Source: Ulva prolifera
Taxonomy: Eukaryota > Chlorophyta > Ulvophyceae > Ulvales > Ulvaceae
DNA length: 64,000 bases
NCBI GenBank assembly: GCA_023078555.1
Contig: CM041196.1
Span: 5,033,658 to 5,097,657, forward strand
Direction: 5' to 3'
Made by a program: the position numbers and the translations under genes. Position 1 is the stretch's first letter; each line of letters opens with the position of its first letter. Shown one piece after another: positions 1-11,600 of the stretch. The notes under the pieces are model-generated. The model searched no databases. It saw nothing but the letters and a program-made list of their open reading frames with translations, and was not told where the DNA came from.

Positions 1-20
1 ACGGTTGCACATGGGCTTAC

Positions 21-104
21 CTTCAGCACATCGGCATCTCCAAGATCCTCGAGTGTTGAGTCCAGCTCAAGTATCTTGTATGGGTCGATGTCCGCGTCCT
101 CCAT
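21..104 (-). CDS. DnaJ (J-domain) protein, first coding exon, partial
   Basis: This short exon encodes 28 residues from an ATG at 104-102 and ends in frame (phase 0) at a good donor, GTAAGC, at 20-15. The peptide contains DPYKILEL followed by a Leu/Asp-rich stretch ending DADVLK. That is how a J-domain opens (DPYxxLGL...xxIKKAYRKLALxxHPDK), so the next exon, off the left edge, should carry helix II and the HPD motif. J-domain proteins stimulate the ATPase of Hsp70 partners. The short N-terminus before the J-domain recalls class C (DNAJC17-like) members. The HPD motif is not in the window, so the call rests on the N-terminal signature only. Confidence 0.55.
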
Positions 105-1290
105 CGCTGCCTGAACTGCTGCTGTAGCGACGGTGCTCCGAGATCAACAATTGATTGCGCCTGGTGCCTGCTCTCCAGGATCAACACTGTGTAGTCCGAA
201 TAATAATCGATATTGGCGTTGACCCGGAGTATGTTCGCAGGAGTAGAAAGTTCGACAAAAGGATGTGTACGGCAAAAACAGCCCGTGAAGGCCGTTCACT
301 GGGACATCACTGGCACACAGACGAGATGGCGGTTGCTGTGCTTACATCAAACATCAGTGGCACGGTTGCATGTCAGCTTTGTTGCCGAGACCTTGCAACA
401 AGCTGGTCGCGAGCTCGACCAGAGCGACAAAAGCATGGGGAGACAGGTGCAGGCGACAGATGCATCCAGACGCGGCCGGCAAATGGCAGTGTGCAAGACA
501 CAGAACAACGTCTGCATTTAACGACATCAGCTGCGTCCTTCGCATATTTCAGTTCGAATTCAGAAAATTGCCAGAGCTTTCGGATGGCAGGGCATGAAGG
601 TCGAAGCTTAAGGACGCAGAGCCCCATCAAGCAGGAGCATCCCATCAGCAAGCTTGTGCCCACAAGTGCGCATTTGTGTCCCCATCCTGAACGCAAATGG
701 CCCTAAAGTCCTCCTGTAACGTGTGCCAGCAGCCTGAAACCTGTCGCCTGCACTGTTATGTGTCACGTCTGTGTCGGGCAAGGCTGTTTTGACGGGGCTG
801 TCGGTCCCGTCTGATGACCTCACGCCGCTCACGGGCCACCCGGCTTGAGCGGCGCTGCGCACCCGCCCGGGCTGCGTGGTGGGCAGTGGCTGCTGCGTGT
901 GCGCTCTCAGCCTTGTCCGCTTTATTGTGGTGACGGCTCAGGCGTGCCGCGTTTCGCTGGTGTCTTCCCCGTGCGCCTGTGTGTGGCCCGCCGTTGGGGC
1001 GCGGCCGGGTGGTTTGGGCGGGTTGGGCTGGCCTCTGGGGGTTGCGGGTGTGGGTTTGCGGGCGGGCGGGGTGGTGTGCGCGGGCTGGGCTTGGGGGGTT
1101 GTGCTGGGGGAGGCGGGGGCCTCCCCGGGCTGGGGGTTGTTGCGGGTTCGCTGTTTGTTTGCTGAGCGGCCTTGGCTGCAGGTGCTTCCGGGGCTCGTGC
1201 GCCTTGCTGTTGGGCGGGGTTCGGGTGGGGATGGGCGTGTGGGCATGGGCGTGTGTGTGGTTGTGTGGCCGTGTCGCTGTGTTCGGCGCG
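105..1290. other. Region without a supported gene; GT-skewed low-complexity tract
   Basis: No reading frame here has both coding character and splice signals. From about 880 to 1300 the plus strand is strongly G+T rich (runs such as GTGTGTGTGGTTGTGTGG). This keeps several frames open on both strands and produces spurious long ORFs rich in Arg, Pro and His. I read it as intronic or intergenic low-complexity DNA upstream of the repeat at 1291. Confidence 0.4.
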
Positions 1291-1410
1291 GGTGCTGCCG
1301 TTGCGTGGGTGTTTTGGTGTGCGCTTCGTGTGGCTTGCTGCGTGGTGTGCGTTTTCCCCTGCTTCTTGCTTGCGGTGCTACCTGCCTCGCTTACTTTGTC
1401 CTTGTAACAC
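1291..1410 (+). repeat. GTCCTTGTAACAC-ending dispersed repeat, copy 1
   Basis: About 120 bp, nearly identical to 3204-3325. Shared landmarks are GCTGCCGTTGCGTGGGTG, a TGGCTTGCTGCGTGGTGTG block and the terminal TTTGTCCTTGTAACAC. Differences are scattered single bases. Confidence 0.75.
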
Positions 1411-1742
1411 GTCTGTGTCGCAAGAACTGCGACATGGCGGTCACACGACATCGGATCCAAATCCTGCAGCGCGCTGAGATATAGCGAGCTAACATAGCCA
1501 GCGTTAGCCACTTCCACTGGTGTGTCTCCTCCGGCCTTCGTCAGCGGGCTGCACCGCCCCACCCACCAGCCACTGCGTGCAGATCTGTGGCGGGCACGGC
1601 ACGACGTCAGCGGCAGGAACTGCATCATCAGCGTGTCGCCTGCTCCAGTGGCGCCCGCGGAGAAGCTGGGGTTCGCAGTCACGCCAGCACAGGCCACAAA
1701 CCATGTCAGTGAGATTGTCAGCAGTTTGCTCACTGCCCGCAC
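1395..1742 (-). CDS. Possible secreted protein, first exon (hypothetical)
   Basis: An ATG at 1742 opens a 116-codon stretch. It begins with a hydrophobic leader (MRAVSKLLTISLTWFVACAG) ending VTA-NP, which looks like a cleavable signal peptide. The frame reaches a GTAAGC donor at 1394-1389 in phase 0. Beyond that the frame stays open but becomes Arg/Pro/His low complexity, as expected for an intron read through. After the leader I recognise no domain; there are scattered cysteines and a Gly/Ala-rich segment. The donor lies inside a dispersed repeat that has another copy at 3204. No downstream exon was identified, so this could be an isolated fortuitous ORF. Confidence 0.25.
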
Positions 1743-2157
1743 CGGCGCATCCTGTGAGCGACCCGGCTGGTACGTCTACTGTTGCGAGCAGGTCCGGAGC
1801 GCATATGCATCCGTGGCAGGGGCGGCTGAGGAATCAGGCTGTCTTGCTGCGTAGGAGCATGGCGTACTACTGATCGTAGGACGCTCATCCGGGGAGGCTC
1901 GGGGAGACGGCGCGCCGTGCATGGTGGCACAGCCTGGGATCGGAGGAGAAGCCGCAGGGATGTTGGAGGGGGCCGCCTGGGCGCCATGGGGGTAAGCAGG
2001 CGCAACCGGGGCACCTGTGACCGAGGGTCTGGTGGCAGGCAATGACAGAGCTGCTGCTGTGTGATCCGGCAGGCCGCGGCTGGAGCTGCAAGGGACGCAG
2101 GTGTGGCTCGACCGCCGAAGCGTTGCTGGAGCGCGCGTGTGTGTGCGGCGCTGCTGC

Positions 2158-2265
2158 AGTGTCGCTATGTGTTACAAGGACCGCACACACACGTAACAAA
2201 CACACACGCAACCGCACACGGCAGCACCCGCCCGGGCCGCAGCCCTACCCAACAAGCCCCCCTCC
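2158..2265 (-). repeat. GTCCTTGTAACAC-type repeat, inverted divergent copy
   Basis: Reading the minus strand, this stretch holds GGGTGCTGCCG, a GT-rich middle and the GTCCTTGTAACAC terminus of the repeat family at 1291 and 3204. The interior is diverged and partly replaced by CA/GT simple sequence, so it is a weaker member. Confidence 0.45.
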
Positions 2266-3203
2266 CCCAAGTACCACTATGTGTGTGTCCCTTGTTTCGG
2301 GGGAGGTCCCAGTGCTTCAATTGGTTGTCATAACCCATTGAGGCCTGTCACTGAGGCTGTGTCTCTCCCCTGCGTGATGGCAGTCAAGAGCCTTGTGGCA
2401 GCTGGAGCCTGTGAGCATGGGACTGTGGCATCTGTACTGCCGAGCAAGCAGCTGTGATCCCCTCCTACCCTTGGCCTGCTATATGAGGCTCAGGTATCGT
2501 TGCAGCCCCGGACAGTCTTGGACTTGATGGGCTGCAAGTTACTTTGACGTGCTGGGGCCATCCGGTTGGTAGGTCCGAGCCAAACAACCATGACAGCATG
2601 CTGCCTTGATAGTGGACGGAACCTGATATCGAGTCGATCCAGATCGCAATGTGCTGAATGATATTGAGGTGTAGCATGCAGTGGTGCATGCTGCACATGT
2701 ACATTATCAGCGAGACACGGATTTTCGGCCGTGGGGTCCAAGCCTCCTGGCGTCGACTACAGGACCAGCCCAAAGACGCTGAGACAAGCAAAGCTGCATC
2801 CACATGTATCTTTGGTCCGTGGCTCGACAATCGGAAGTCCATCAGCGACCTTGGAATCTGTGCAAGTCCACTTCACGAGGCGAGCTTCGGGACATGAAAA
2901 CGCGGCAACTGCATGCCATCTCCAGGATCACTCTTCATCATCACGACGTATTAGTAGCTGCACGGACATGTGCAAGTCGGTACTTGAGCAACTCAGCTCG
3001 GGTTGCAGTGGGACGTGCTTTCGCAGGTGAGACACAATTGGGCGTGACACAGACCCGCAGCGCAGATAAGCTCACAAGTCTGATGTTGGATATTATGCGC
3101 CGTGCGTGAGCTTGTGATGCACATCGCGCCGTGGTGCGGCGGGCACAAGTTGTGCAGCTGCAGCTGTTGAGGGACACACTGCTCCCATCGGCTGTGTCCG
3201 GCG
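2266..3203. other. Intergenic stretch, no supported gene
   Basis: Several 60-125-codon ORFs occur on both strands, but none has splice-phase support or a recognisable motif. I see nothing else of note. Confidence 0.4.
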
Positions 3204-3325
3204 AGGCTGCTGCCGTTGCGTGGGTGTTTTGGTGTGAGCTTCGTGTGGCTTGCTGCGTGGTGTGCGGTTCCCCTGGTTCTTGTTTGCGGTGCTACTTGCC
3301 TCGCTTGCTTTGTCCTTGTAACACA
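3204..3325 (+). repeat. GTCCTTGTAACAC-ending dispersed repeat, copy 2
   Basis: Second near-identical copy of the element at 1291-1410, in the same orientation and about 1.9 kb away. The terminal CTTTGTCCTTGTAACACAC is conserved. Here the donor-like GTAAGC of copy 1 is changed to GCAAGC on the minus strand. Confidence 0.75.
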
Positions 3326-4680
3326 CACTGCTCCCATCGGACAGGAACGTCCGAGTCTACGCGCGCACGTCACGATGAACGGCACAGTAATTTCGAGGCA
3401 TCTCTGCCTGCCTCACGTGCACTTTTCAGCCTTTTGTAGAGGCACCGATGCGGTAAATCCCCTCGCAGTGCCGATGAGTATCCGCCACGAGGCGAAGAAG
3501 ACCATCGCGTGCGCGCGGGTTGTCTGCAAACTAACAAGGTATGACAGAATATTCATGATAGAAGCGGTTTCGGTCCGGCGTCTGCGATCGTTGTGTATAT
3601 AGGTCGGGAAATCGGCCAAGTGCTCATCATGTGTGAAACACATCGAGACCTGAATCGGTGGATCTATCCCGCAGTTCGTTTAACCGTTCGTCGGAGTCCT
3701 CGCTTCGATCCATAGCAGGCACCTCCTGTTTCACATTTTTTGTTTTTTTTTGGGTGGCTGTGATCATTACGTGCAACAGACGCGAGTCACAGCGTCGCAA
3801 AACGCAACCGTAACCGCAACATGGCAAAATTGGAACTTGAAGCTGAAAATTTGTGTCAGCATCTGGCACGCTGGAGCGCGCCGCTGTAGGGCTGCTGCTC
3901 GTCGGGGTGCAGTGACACGGGAGCTGACAGTGACTCAAACATGGCGATCATCACAGCGCACGAACTGTGACATGTCATTGTGCGCACATATGTCCTCCCG
4001 GACGACATGCTGGTCATGCACGGCTGTATCAGGCGCATTGACTGCATGAAGGAGAAGTGTACCTGGCCACGCTCCGTAAGCCAGCGTGTGCCGAGCGTTC
4101 ACCAAGTGTCCCTGACCATACATGGTAGACCATACGCTGCTAGAGCTTAACGGTGGCCGTGCTCACCCGATCTTCGCGACTGCTGCACGCCCGTGGGGAC
4201 TCGCTGTAGGTAGCTAGCTGTAGCCGTCGTCGATCGCCAGAACAGCATGCAGGGACATCTGCAAAACAACATGCACATGACGAAACTCTCAGCGGATGCA
4301 GGACGTTCACAGCTAACAAATTGAATCAGAGATCGACATTCCAAAGCGAGCTGACCACGCACCCGGGTCCGTGCGGGCCTAGGTGTCAGAGCATGAACAT
4401 CGTGGTGTTTATTCATAGGTTGGAACGGAGCTCAGAAATCTTTGATTATGAAATCAAGCCTGCACGCAGGCGCCGGCCTTGCCTCCGCTCGTCCAATGCA
4501 TATTCGCTGGTCCGGATCAGTTGTGTCTAGGGGCACCCCCGGCGCATGCATATGCAGCCAAACGGGCCTGCGAGCCCTGTGCAGCACACCGCATGCGACG
4601 CGACGTCTGGCTAGATGCTACGCATGCCAACAGCAACGATCGGCAGCAGCCGAAAGGCGCAGTCGCGCCGCCTGAACTGT
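3326..4680. other. Intergenic stretch, no supported gene
   Basis: Short open stretches occur, for example plus 4011-4150, which opens MLVMHGCIRR and passes a GTAAGC donor-like site near 4075. None can be linked into a gene. A T-run lies near 3738-3750. Confidence 0.35.
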
Positions 4681-4689
4681 CTCGCACAA

Positions 4690-5165
4690 TGTCGTGGGGG
4701 CCCGGGGGTGGGGGTTGGGGGGGGGGGGGGGTTGTGGGGGGACTGTGCTGTGGTTGATGCATGGAGGACCTGGGCCACGGTGGTGGCCACGCACACGTGT
4801 CACATGCCCACCAGCGCAATTGCAATTAATTGCGTAGTTAACTACGCACGGGGCAGCCACTTCAGGCACCTGCGTGGTGGCGTGGCCTCCGGCAGATCGG
4901 TCCCCGCCGGCCACCACCTCCGTATACGGTGGAGCCGCAGAGGTCTGGGTGGTCGCGCCTCGGCAGTGCATACGCACCACTGCCGGCCAACACCCTACAG
5001 ACAACTGTGGTTGCGCCAGAGGCTGCTCTGGCCTCCGGCGGATGTGGTGAACCCTGGACCCCTGCTCCCCCCACCTGCAACGCAGCTGATGCGGGACATC
5101 GCCCAGGGCACACCTACAGCCGCTGCCTCCAGGATGCCGGGGGGGGGGGGGGGGGGGGGGTGAGT
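4690..5165. repeat. G-run low-complexity block
   Basis: The block contains a broken G tract at about 4695-4740 (including about 16 consecutive G) and a 22-base G run at 5139-5160. On the minus strand these read as poly-proline inside open but uninformative frames. The intervening sequence is palindrome- and CA-rich. Homopolymer lengths in such tracts may be assembly-limited. Confidence 0.7.
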
Positions 5166-5367
5166 TACGGCAGCAGCGGCGTGCGCGATGGCAGCTGGGG
5201 GCGACGTGAGGGGCGGATATGCGGCTGCAGAAGCGGTGCTGGCTGCGCTGGGTGCTGCGCGCGGAGCGGGTGGCCGCGCCGGTGGACGTGCCGGGGGCGC
5301 GGCGATGGTGCAGGGTGTGCACTGAAAGCTTACACTGGTGTCGCTCATGGCATCAGGCAGTTGGCAG

Positions 5368-5636
5368 CTGTGGCAATATGAGCTCTGTTAGCTGCTATGA
5401 TCACTAGTCATACAGTACAGACTCCTGTCAATTGCCAGTCAAAGATCTTACAGAATGACTATGCCGTGTGTCTCACCTGTGGCAATATGAGTTCTGTTAG
5501 CTGCTATGATCACTAGTCATACAGTACAGACTCCTGCACCACGTAGTACGCTCAGCACACTGTTCTCTGCTGTAGTCAGTAGACAGACACACACAAACAG
5601 TAAAGCATTCTCACCTGTCAATTGCCAGTCAAAGAT
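5368..5636 (+). repeat. 60-bp direct duplication with shuffled flanking 23-mer
   Basis: 5368-5427 and 5477-5536 are the same 60 bp (CTGTGGCAATATGAG...ACAGACTCCTG) with one C/T difference. The adjoining CCTGTCAATTGCCAGTCAAAG block at 5425-5447 recurs at 5614-5636. The arrangement is a recent local duplication of about 109 bp, partly rearranged. No coding potential is evident. Confidence 0.85.
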
Positions 5637-6550
5637 GACCTGGAATTGACAGCTACGTCCTATATTCTGTGCACTGGACAGCCGACCTACGGTCTGCCCG
5701 CAGACTCACAGCCAAATGCATGTGATCTGCTGCACTCGCGTTATCACAGCTACGACACGCTTGCACCAGGGGAGCTCTGCTTCCCACAGCAGCCCGAGCA
5801 CGCTGGGGCGTTGCCGGACTGATGGATGCGGCAGGCTTCCCGGCATGGGCTGGAGGGGCAGGGGCAAGCACGGCAACCGTAGAGATGCCCCTTGGGGGTG
5901 ACGCCGAGATGAATGTATGTACGCATGATCACATAGCCGTATCCATCTGGACATTGACAACTCCGGAGCCGGGATGTACTGGAAGCCAGGGCTTGTCACA
6001 TCGTGTGAATAGGGCTTTGCACCATGATGCGGAGCGTAGAAGAGCACAGGAGGTCCTGGCAGGGAAGGCCCAGCTGGGTATCTCAAGGCGCCCTGTGCAC
6101 CAATCGCTGATGCAGGCAATCACAGTCACAAGCGGAATCGTCACACCAACGTCCCGTAGCGAAGTGTCCAGCAGGTCAACAGCACGGAGTCCCCATGCAC
6201 ATCAGAACCTTGCCACAAGCATGCCCCTCCGCAAACACCTGCCCAACCAGCATAACCTTGCCACACCATAAAGACAGGAAATCTGGGCTCGCGTTGCCCT
6301 CACTCCCAGCGACCGTGCACACACAAGTTTGATGGACGCACCGCAGTGCCCTTGTCCGTAGCCATCCGGCAACAGTCTACAAACTTTCACTATCGCCTCA
6401 TGCATACATACATTATACAGTACCCGCACTCTGTCGTGCTACCACACTCACACTCAGTGCAGCACCTGCTGCTGTGGCCCCGCTCCCGCAGCTCCAGTGG
6501 AGCTGCTGCAATCCATTGTGAGCCGGCCTGGTCACCCAATCCGACAGCCC
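5637..6550. other. Intergenic stretch with intron-type dispersed repeat copy
   Basis: The minus-strand ORF 6119-5706 (Pro/Ser/His rich) shows no domain. At 5913-5960 there is a divergent copy of the repeat found at 33045-33150: ATGTATGTACGCATGATCA, ACATAGCCGTATCCAT and a following GACATT are shared with small changes. Nothing else is supported. Confidence 0.4.
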
Positions 6551-8227
6551 TCACATGCTCACAGAGCTGCCCCGGCGGTCCCTCACAGTGGTTGCCATCG
6601 TGTCATTGACATGCAGCGACCGCGTGCCCGCCAACCCGCCATCGGCCGCATGTATCCCATGCATCGCACTCGGCAGCGCGGACGCGCCCGCCACCGCCAT
6701 ATCGCGGCGGCCCTTGTCCTTGTGCTTCTTTGCCTTGGTCATCTCCTGCCGCGTGTTGACCCCGGCGTCCGTCTCACCCGCGTACGTCGCGATGTGCTGC
6801 ACCTCTGCCTCCCGCACCGCCTCCTCAATTCGCACCGTGAACTTCCGGAACGCGTCGCCGCTGTGAAGGTCGTAGCCGTCCCACGGCCCCGCGAGCGCGT
6901 GGAAGTTCCAGAAGATGCGGTCGAGCTTGACAACGCACAGCTGCCGGGCGCGAGCGCGCGCGCCGTACTGAAAGAAGTCCTCGAGCGCCACCGTGAGGGT
7001 GCCGATGACGGAGAGCATCACTGCGGCCCAGCTGAACATGCGGCTCTCGGGCTGCTCGGTGAAGATGGACGTCATGCTGATCAGCACCGGCACCTGTGCC
7101 GGCACACCCCTTCTCCGCATGCATATGCACAGCAGCCATACAGAGGACGTGCCATAGACACAGCGCCGCCGGCGGCCACGGCCACGACAGATGTATGGTT
7201 CATGTTTGCTTTGTAAAGAAGCTGCCACCCGCACAGGTCCGAAACACTGCAGAGTGTGACTGCTACTGCTTCTTTGCGGATACCTTCTGTATAACTTTTT
7301 CAAACATGTTGCCAGAACTTCTCCATACATGTTGCCAGTCTCCATGCATGCACCTCCGTCATGTGTGCAGGGAATGCCAGTTGTTCCGGGGCCGATAAAT
7401 CAGCACCACCGCGCAGCACACAGCACACAGAACGCGCATGTACCAAGACACAGCCCCGAACCGCAGCACAGGGAACAGGGCCGCACGAGGACACCGGTGA
7501 GCGTCTTGAGCAGGCCGATGATGCGGTAGTGCAAGAGCAGCCAGCGGCCCATGCGGAGGTTGTTCTGGCGGGGCTTGAGGTAGCGGGTGCGCAGGAAGCG
7601 CTTCTGTGCGGGCTTGAGCAGCATGAGGTCGATCACGTCCCCGAGGTTCAGCATCTCGACGCGCGCCGAGGACGTGTACTCGTCGCTGCCCTCCACCAGC
7701 CGCTGCAGCCGCGTGCGCACGCCGTCCGTCACCTGCACCACCACAGCAACTCCGGTAATTATGTCAATATGTCGGATATGTCAATGTCCTCTTCAGGATG
7801 CGGCTCAGTACATTTAGATTTACTTCATTTTACACCACAGCCGGCGATGTCTTGAGTCACACCTGCATGGGCAGTAGCCAGCCACCATGCTGCCCTGGGT
7901 CATAGACAGACCCCAGAAGCGGCCATACCGCATGTGCTAGCTCATGTATGCATAGCCGAATGGTGCATTTCCTGTCGAGATCCTGTGCCCCGGCAATTGC
8001 TGGCACGTTGAAATGTGCAATGGCTCGCACAGGCAACAGCTGCAGCGCATCGCGGACAGTCGCACGGCGCCTGGTCATCCCGGCACGCGGGCCCTACCAC
8101 GAGGCCGGCAGCGCACCGAGACGTGGCGGGAGTCACACTCCGCGGCGTGGGCTTCGCGGTGTGCGGTGCGCAGCGCCGCCTGGTACTTGAAGCGCGACGT
8201 AACGTCGACATCAACACACTCAGCCAT
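6551..8227 (-). CDS. SLATT / DUF4231-type two-transmembrane protein
   Basis: Model complement(join(6551..7093,7493..7732,8117..8227)), 297 residues, all phase 0. Exon 1 starts MAECVDVDVTSRF and ends at a GTGCGC donor. Exon 2 begins VTDGVRTRLQRL after GGTGCAG and ends at ACCGGT|GTCCTC, the least certain junction. Exon 3 starts VPVLISM after GGCACAG. The core is a predicted helical hairpin: TM1 at about 100-122, and TM2 (FSWAAVMLSVIGTLTVAL) at about 137-156. It is followed by LEDFFQYGARARARQL, then LAGPWDGYD and a RIEEAVREAEVQH helix. This matches the DUF4231/SLATT pattern (2 TM, then a Gln/Tyr-Gly-x-Arg helix and a terminal acidic helix). In bacteria SLATT proteins are proposed pore-forming effectors; in eukaryotes the role is unknown. 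The tail is Lys/Arg rich (TKAKKHKDKGRR), presumably cytosolic. No neighbour suggests a toxin or defence context. Confidence 0.6.
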
Positions 8228-8653
8228 CTTGGTGAGGTAGCGCGAAGTCGCGCGTGCGATCGTGTTCCGCCGCGCCGCAACTGACAGCGCCGCCGATGTC
8301 GCCGATGTGCCGGAGTCAGCCCGCGCGCGGCTTCGATGCTCCTCCGCAGGGCTGTGCTTCGTCTGCTCGTGGAAAGAGACCGTGCGGATATTGTAGACCG
8401 CCCGCTCTGCAGACTCCCATACATGTGCGTCAGCCTCTATGGAAACAAGAGTAAGTTCTCATGCAGGCATACCATTACAACCGACTCTACTTCACGTGTG
8501 TGGGTCAAAGATGGATACAGGCCTCTTTTTCCTGCGTCTACATGCCCTTGATTCATGTTTGAAGCGGCGTGGCATACAGTTCCGGACCTCTGGGCTTGTG
8601 AGGAGGGTCTTCACGCCAGTGAAATCACAGGCTGCAGCACATGACAGTGAACA

Positions 8654-11600
8654 TCAGCATGTGAAAGAGGGCGTCAGCGGCTGCACACCCGGCAGTGGCA
8701 GCTCATCCGAACCCTCCTCTCCACTCTCATCGTCATACCCCCCCGCGTCCTCGACCCACCTGGCAGCCCGATCCGACCCCTGAGGCTCCCCTCGGCTTGT
8801 CCCCGCGCCCTCCACGGGCAGCGCCATGAGCCCCGACAGCCGCGCCGTGCCGGCAACCACCGCCGGCATCCCCGCCGCCTGTGTGCCCTGCAGCTGCGAC
8901 ACCTGCTGCAGCAGCGCGTCGACCTCGTTCACGTCGCCCACCGGCCCTGCGCTCGTAGCCGCACCCGCAGCCGCGGCTTGCGCAGCCGCTGTGGAGCTGC
9001 GGACGGGACTCCCGGCGTCTTCTTGGCTCTCCCCGACCGCACGGCGCAGGCGAGCTCCTGTGGCAGAGCGCAGCTGTCGGGACCGTCTCGGCGGGCGCAC
9101 CGTGCGGCATGCCGACGACAGCGCCTCACTGTCGTCTGTGGCCACAAGGGGCGGCCACGACTGCGCTCGTGGAGACGGGGTGGCAGAAGTCACCGGAGGT
9201 GTACGATACCAGGCCGAGTGCGGTGCTGTAGCTGCTGTGGGGGCTTCGGGTGTGCCGCTGTCAGCTGAAGGCGAGAGAAACTCCTCGAGGGCATGTGCGC
9301 GGATGGTTTCGTGTGCAGGGGTGGCCCTGCTGGAATCTCCAGCCTCATCCATGCGCACCCCGTCCCCGATCGCTGCTTCGTGTGCATGCCCGTCCCGACT
9401 TCCTGCATTTTTTAGAGACAATCAGCTGCCCTGCTGCCTTGTTCCAGCCATCTAGATGTCCTCGCCTGTCTCATCCCAGACCTCGATGCAGCGTTCCCCT
9501 TGCCAGGCGCCGCCACATCGTGGATGTTAACGGTAGCACATTGGTAAACAGCGTTTCATACAGACCTCATACAGACCTCAGGCACATACCATCAGATTCC
9601 CTTGAGGACCCAGACGTGCTTGCTCGAGATACACAAGCACTCCCAAAGCCTGCTCCATGGACAGACACAGCTGCCTCACTGCTGACCACAGCGCTCGGCC
9701 GGGCGCCACCGCCTTCCCTTGACGCCTCGGACAAGAGCGACGGCTCTTCCAGGAGCTCCGTTGTGTGCAGGAGTGCATCTGACAGCAGCACTGCCTGCTG
9801 CGGAGCAGGTAGTCTCACTTGCATGGTCCTGTCTGAATGAGCCATCGCTGACATGAACACGCGGCTCCCGCGGGGCGGGTCCAGCACCGACACCTCTACC
9901 ACCGAGCCCTCTGACGATGACGCAGGTGCCAGTACCTCTACCTGTGTGTGTGATGGCGCAACACCTGCTGCAGGCACATGCACCACGCACGTGTCGCCAT
10001 GAGCAGTGCTCGCATGCCGGTGTGCGGCGTGTTCAGGGCGGCTGGTGCACCCGGCGCTGTCTGCCGGTCCAGAACGAGCCACTGCCATAGCACCCTGAGC
10101 ATGCGCAGAGCGTGTATCTTCGCCTCGGCTGGCATCTTCATGTGCTGTATCCACATGTCGCTCCATTGTATTGCGCTGATGCTGATCACCCGCGGGAGGC
10201 TGGTGTGCCAGTTCCAGTGCGTTGGCTGAATACGTGAGCTGTCCTTGCACTGCACTTCCGACGTGTTGAGACCCGGAGCCCTCTTGTGCAGCTGTGTCCA
10301 CACCAGCCTTGGCTCCTACACAGCGCAGCCTCTCTAAGGCATCATTCGGCTGTCAGGATCGAAGGTGGCCTGGGTGCTGGCGTGCAGCAGCGGTCCACTG
10401 TCACTGCTGCCACAGAGAATGTGCCAGGCAGTCGCTTGAACGCCATCTACCACGGGCGAAGATACTTTGTCGCGTTGGACGTGTGACGTGCCTGCGATTG
10501 CAGGTACGAATGGCTCCGTTGAAGAGGCCTCAGCACCAGAGCCATCTGCAGGAGCACTGCAGCTTGGCTGGCTGTCCATGTCAGAGCTATGTGGTGGCAC
10601 ATCTGCGTGGTGTGACGGGCTCATTGCCCCTGGCTCCAAGGCCAATGGAGCCGAGGTTGATACTTGGTGTGGTCTGGCTTCTTCAGGCTGCTCTCGCAGA
10701 GGTGCTATGGCATCTGCCATGGCTGGCGGTGGCAGAAGTGGTGCCGCTGCAGCTGGTGGCGTTGCGGGTGTTGCGAGCGCCTGCAACGGCTTCTGCTGTC
10801 CCCGCAGCTGCGCAGGCGTCGATGTGGGCCTGGGCCTGATTCGCTGTGCACTCAGCCGCACGGAGGGGCGCCATGGCCCCAGGCTCGCAGCCTCGTTGCC
10901 AGCAGCAGGCTCGTGGCTCGCTGATGCATCTGCACGGTGCTGTGGGTTGTTAGTCTGGGAGGCAGGGCGCAGCTGTGTTGTAGGGGCGGTGCCTGGCAGT
11001 GGCTGTGCCCCTGCACCAACGTGTTAGTCAGTGCATGGCATGAGCATGCCCAGACGGCATGCGTATCTGCCAATGCGTAAGCGATAGGTGACAGTTTGCA
11101 GGGCACAGCGTCGAATCATCATGTACACGTGGCCAAGCTGACATGTTGCAGGTCTTTTCTTTGCGTCACAAGCTCCCAAGGTGAGATGCAGATGGCCGGT
11201 GGAATGTTTGCAAGCAACACTGTGTTGACGCTGAGCAGGACGCTGTGAATAAAACTTGAGTAGTGTCGCAGTCCTAGCTGTGGCCCACAACTTGATGGCC
11301 TCATGGCTCCTCAGCCCAAACTTCATGTAATTGTGAGATTATGCAGAGATAAGGGCGCGTCGGGTACATAGTGATGCATACATGATGTTCGCACCGTATG
11401 GAGAATTCACATGAGCTGACGTACCTGCCTGGACAGAATTCGTGTGCACGCTGGGGGAATGCTGGCTGACCTCGACGGCGGTGGCGTTCCGACCAATCCG
11501 ATCTAGACTGGGAAGGGCTTCTGCTCCCAGGTCTGGGGCACGCTCTGCATTCTGGAAATGCCCAGTCGATTCTGGACTGCCTGGCACAGCCCTGGGTGCA

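Noticed and set aside
4618..5322. Proline-rich minus ORFs over the G-runs
   Set aside because: Openness is explained by G homopolymers; no motif or splice continuity.
6551..8227. Initial reading as a bestrophin-type channel
   Set aside because: Only one helical hairpin is present and the conserved bestrophin motifs are missing; the post-TM pattern fits SLATT/DUF4231 better.
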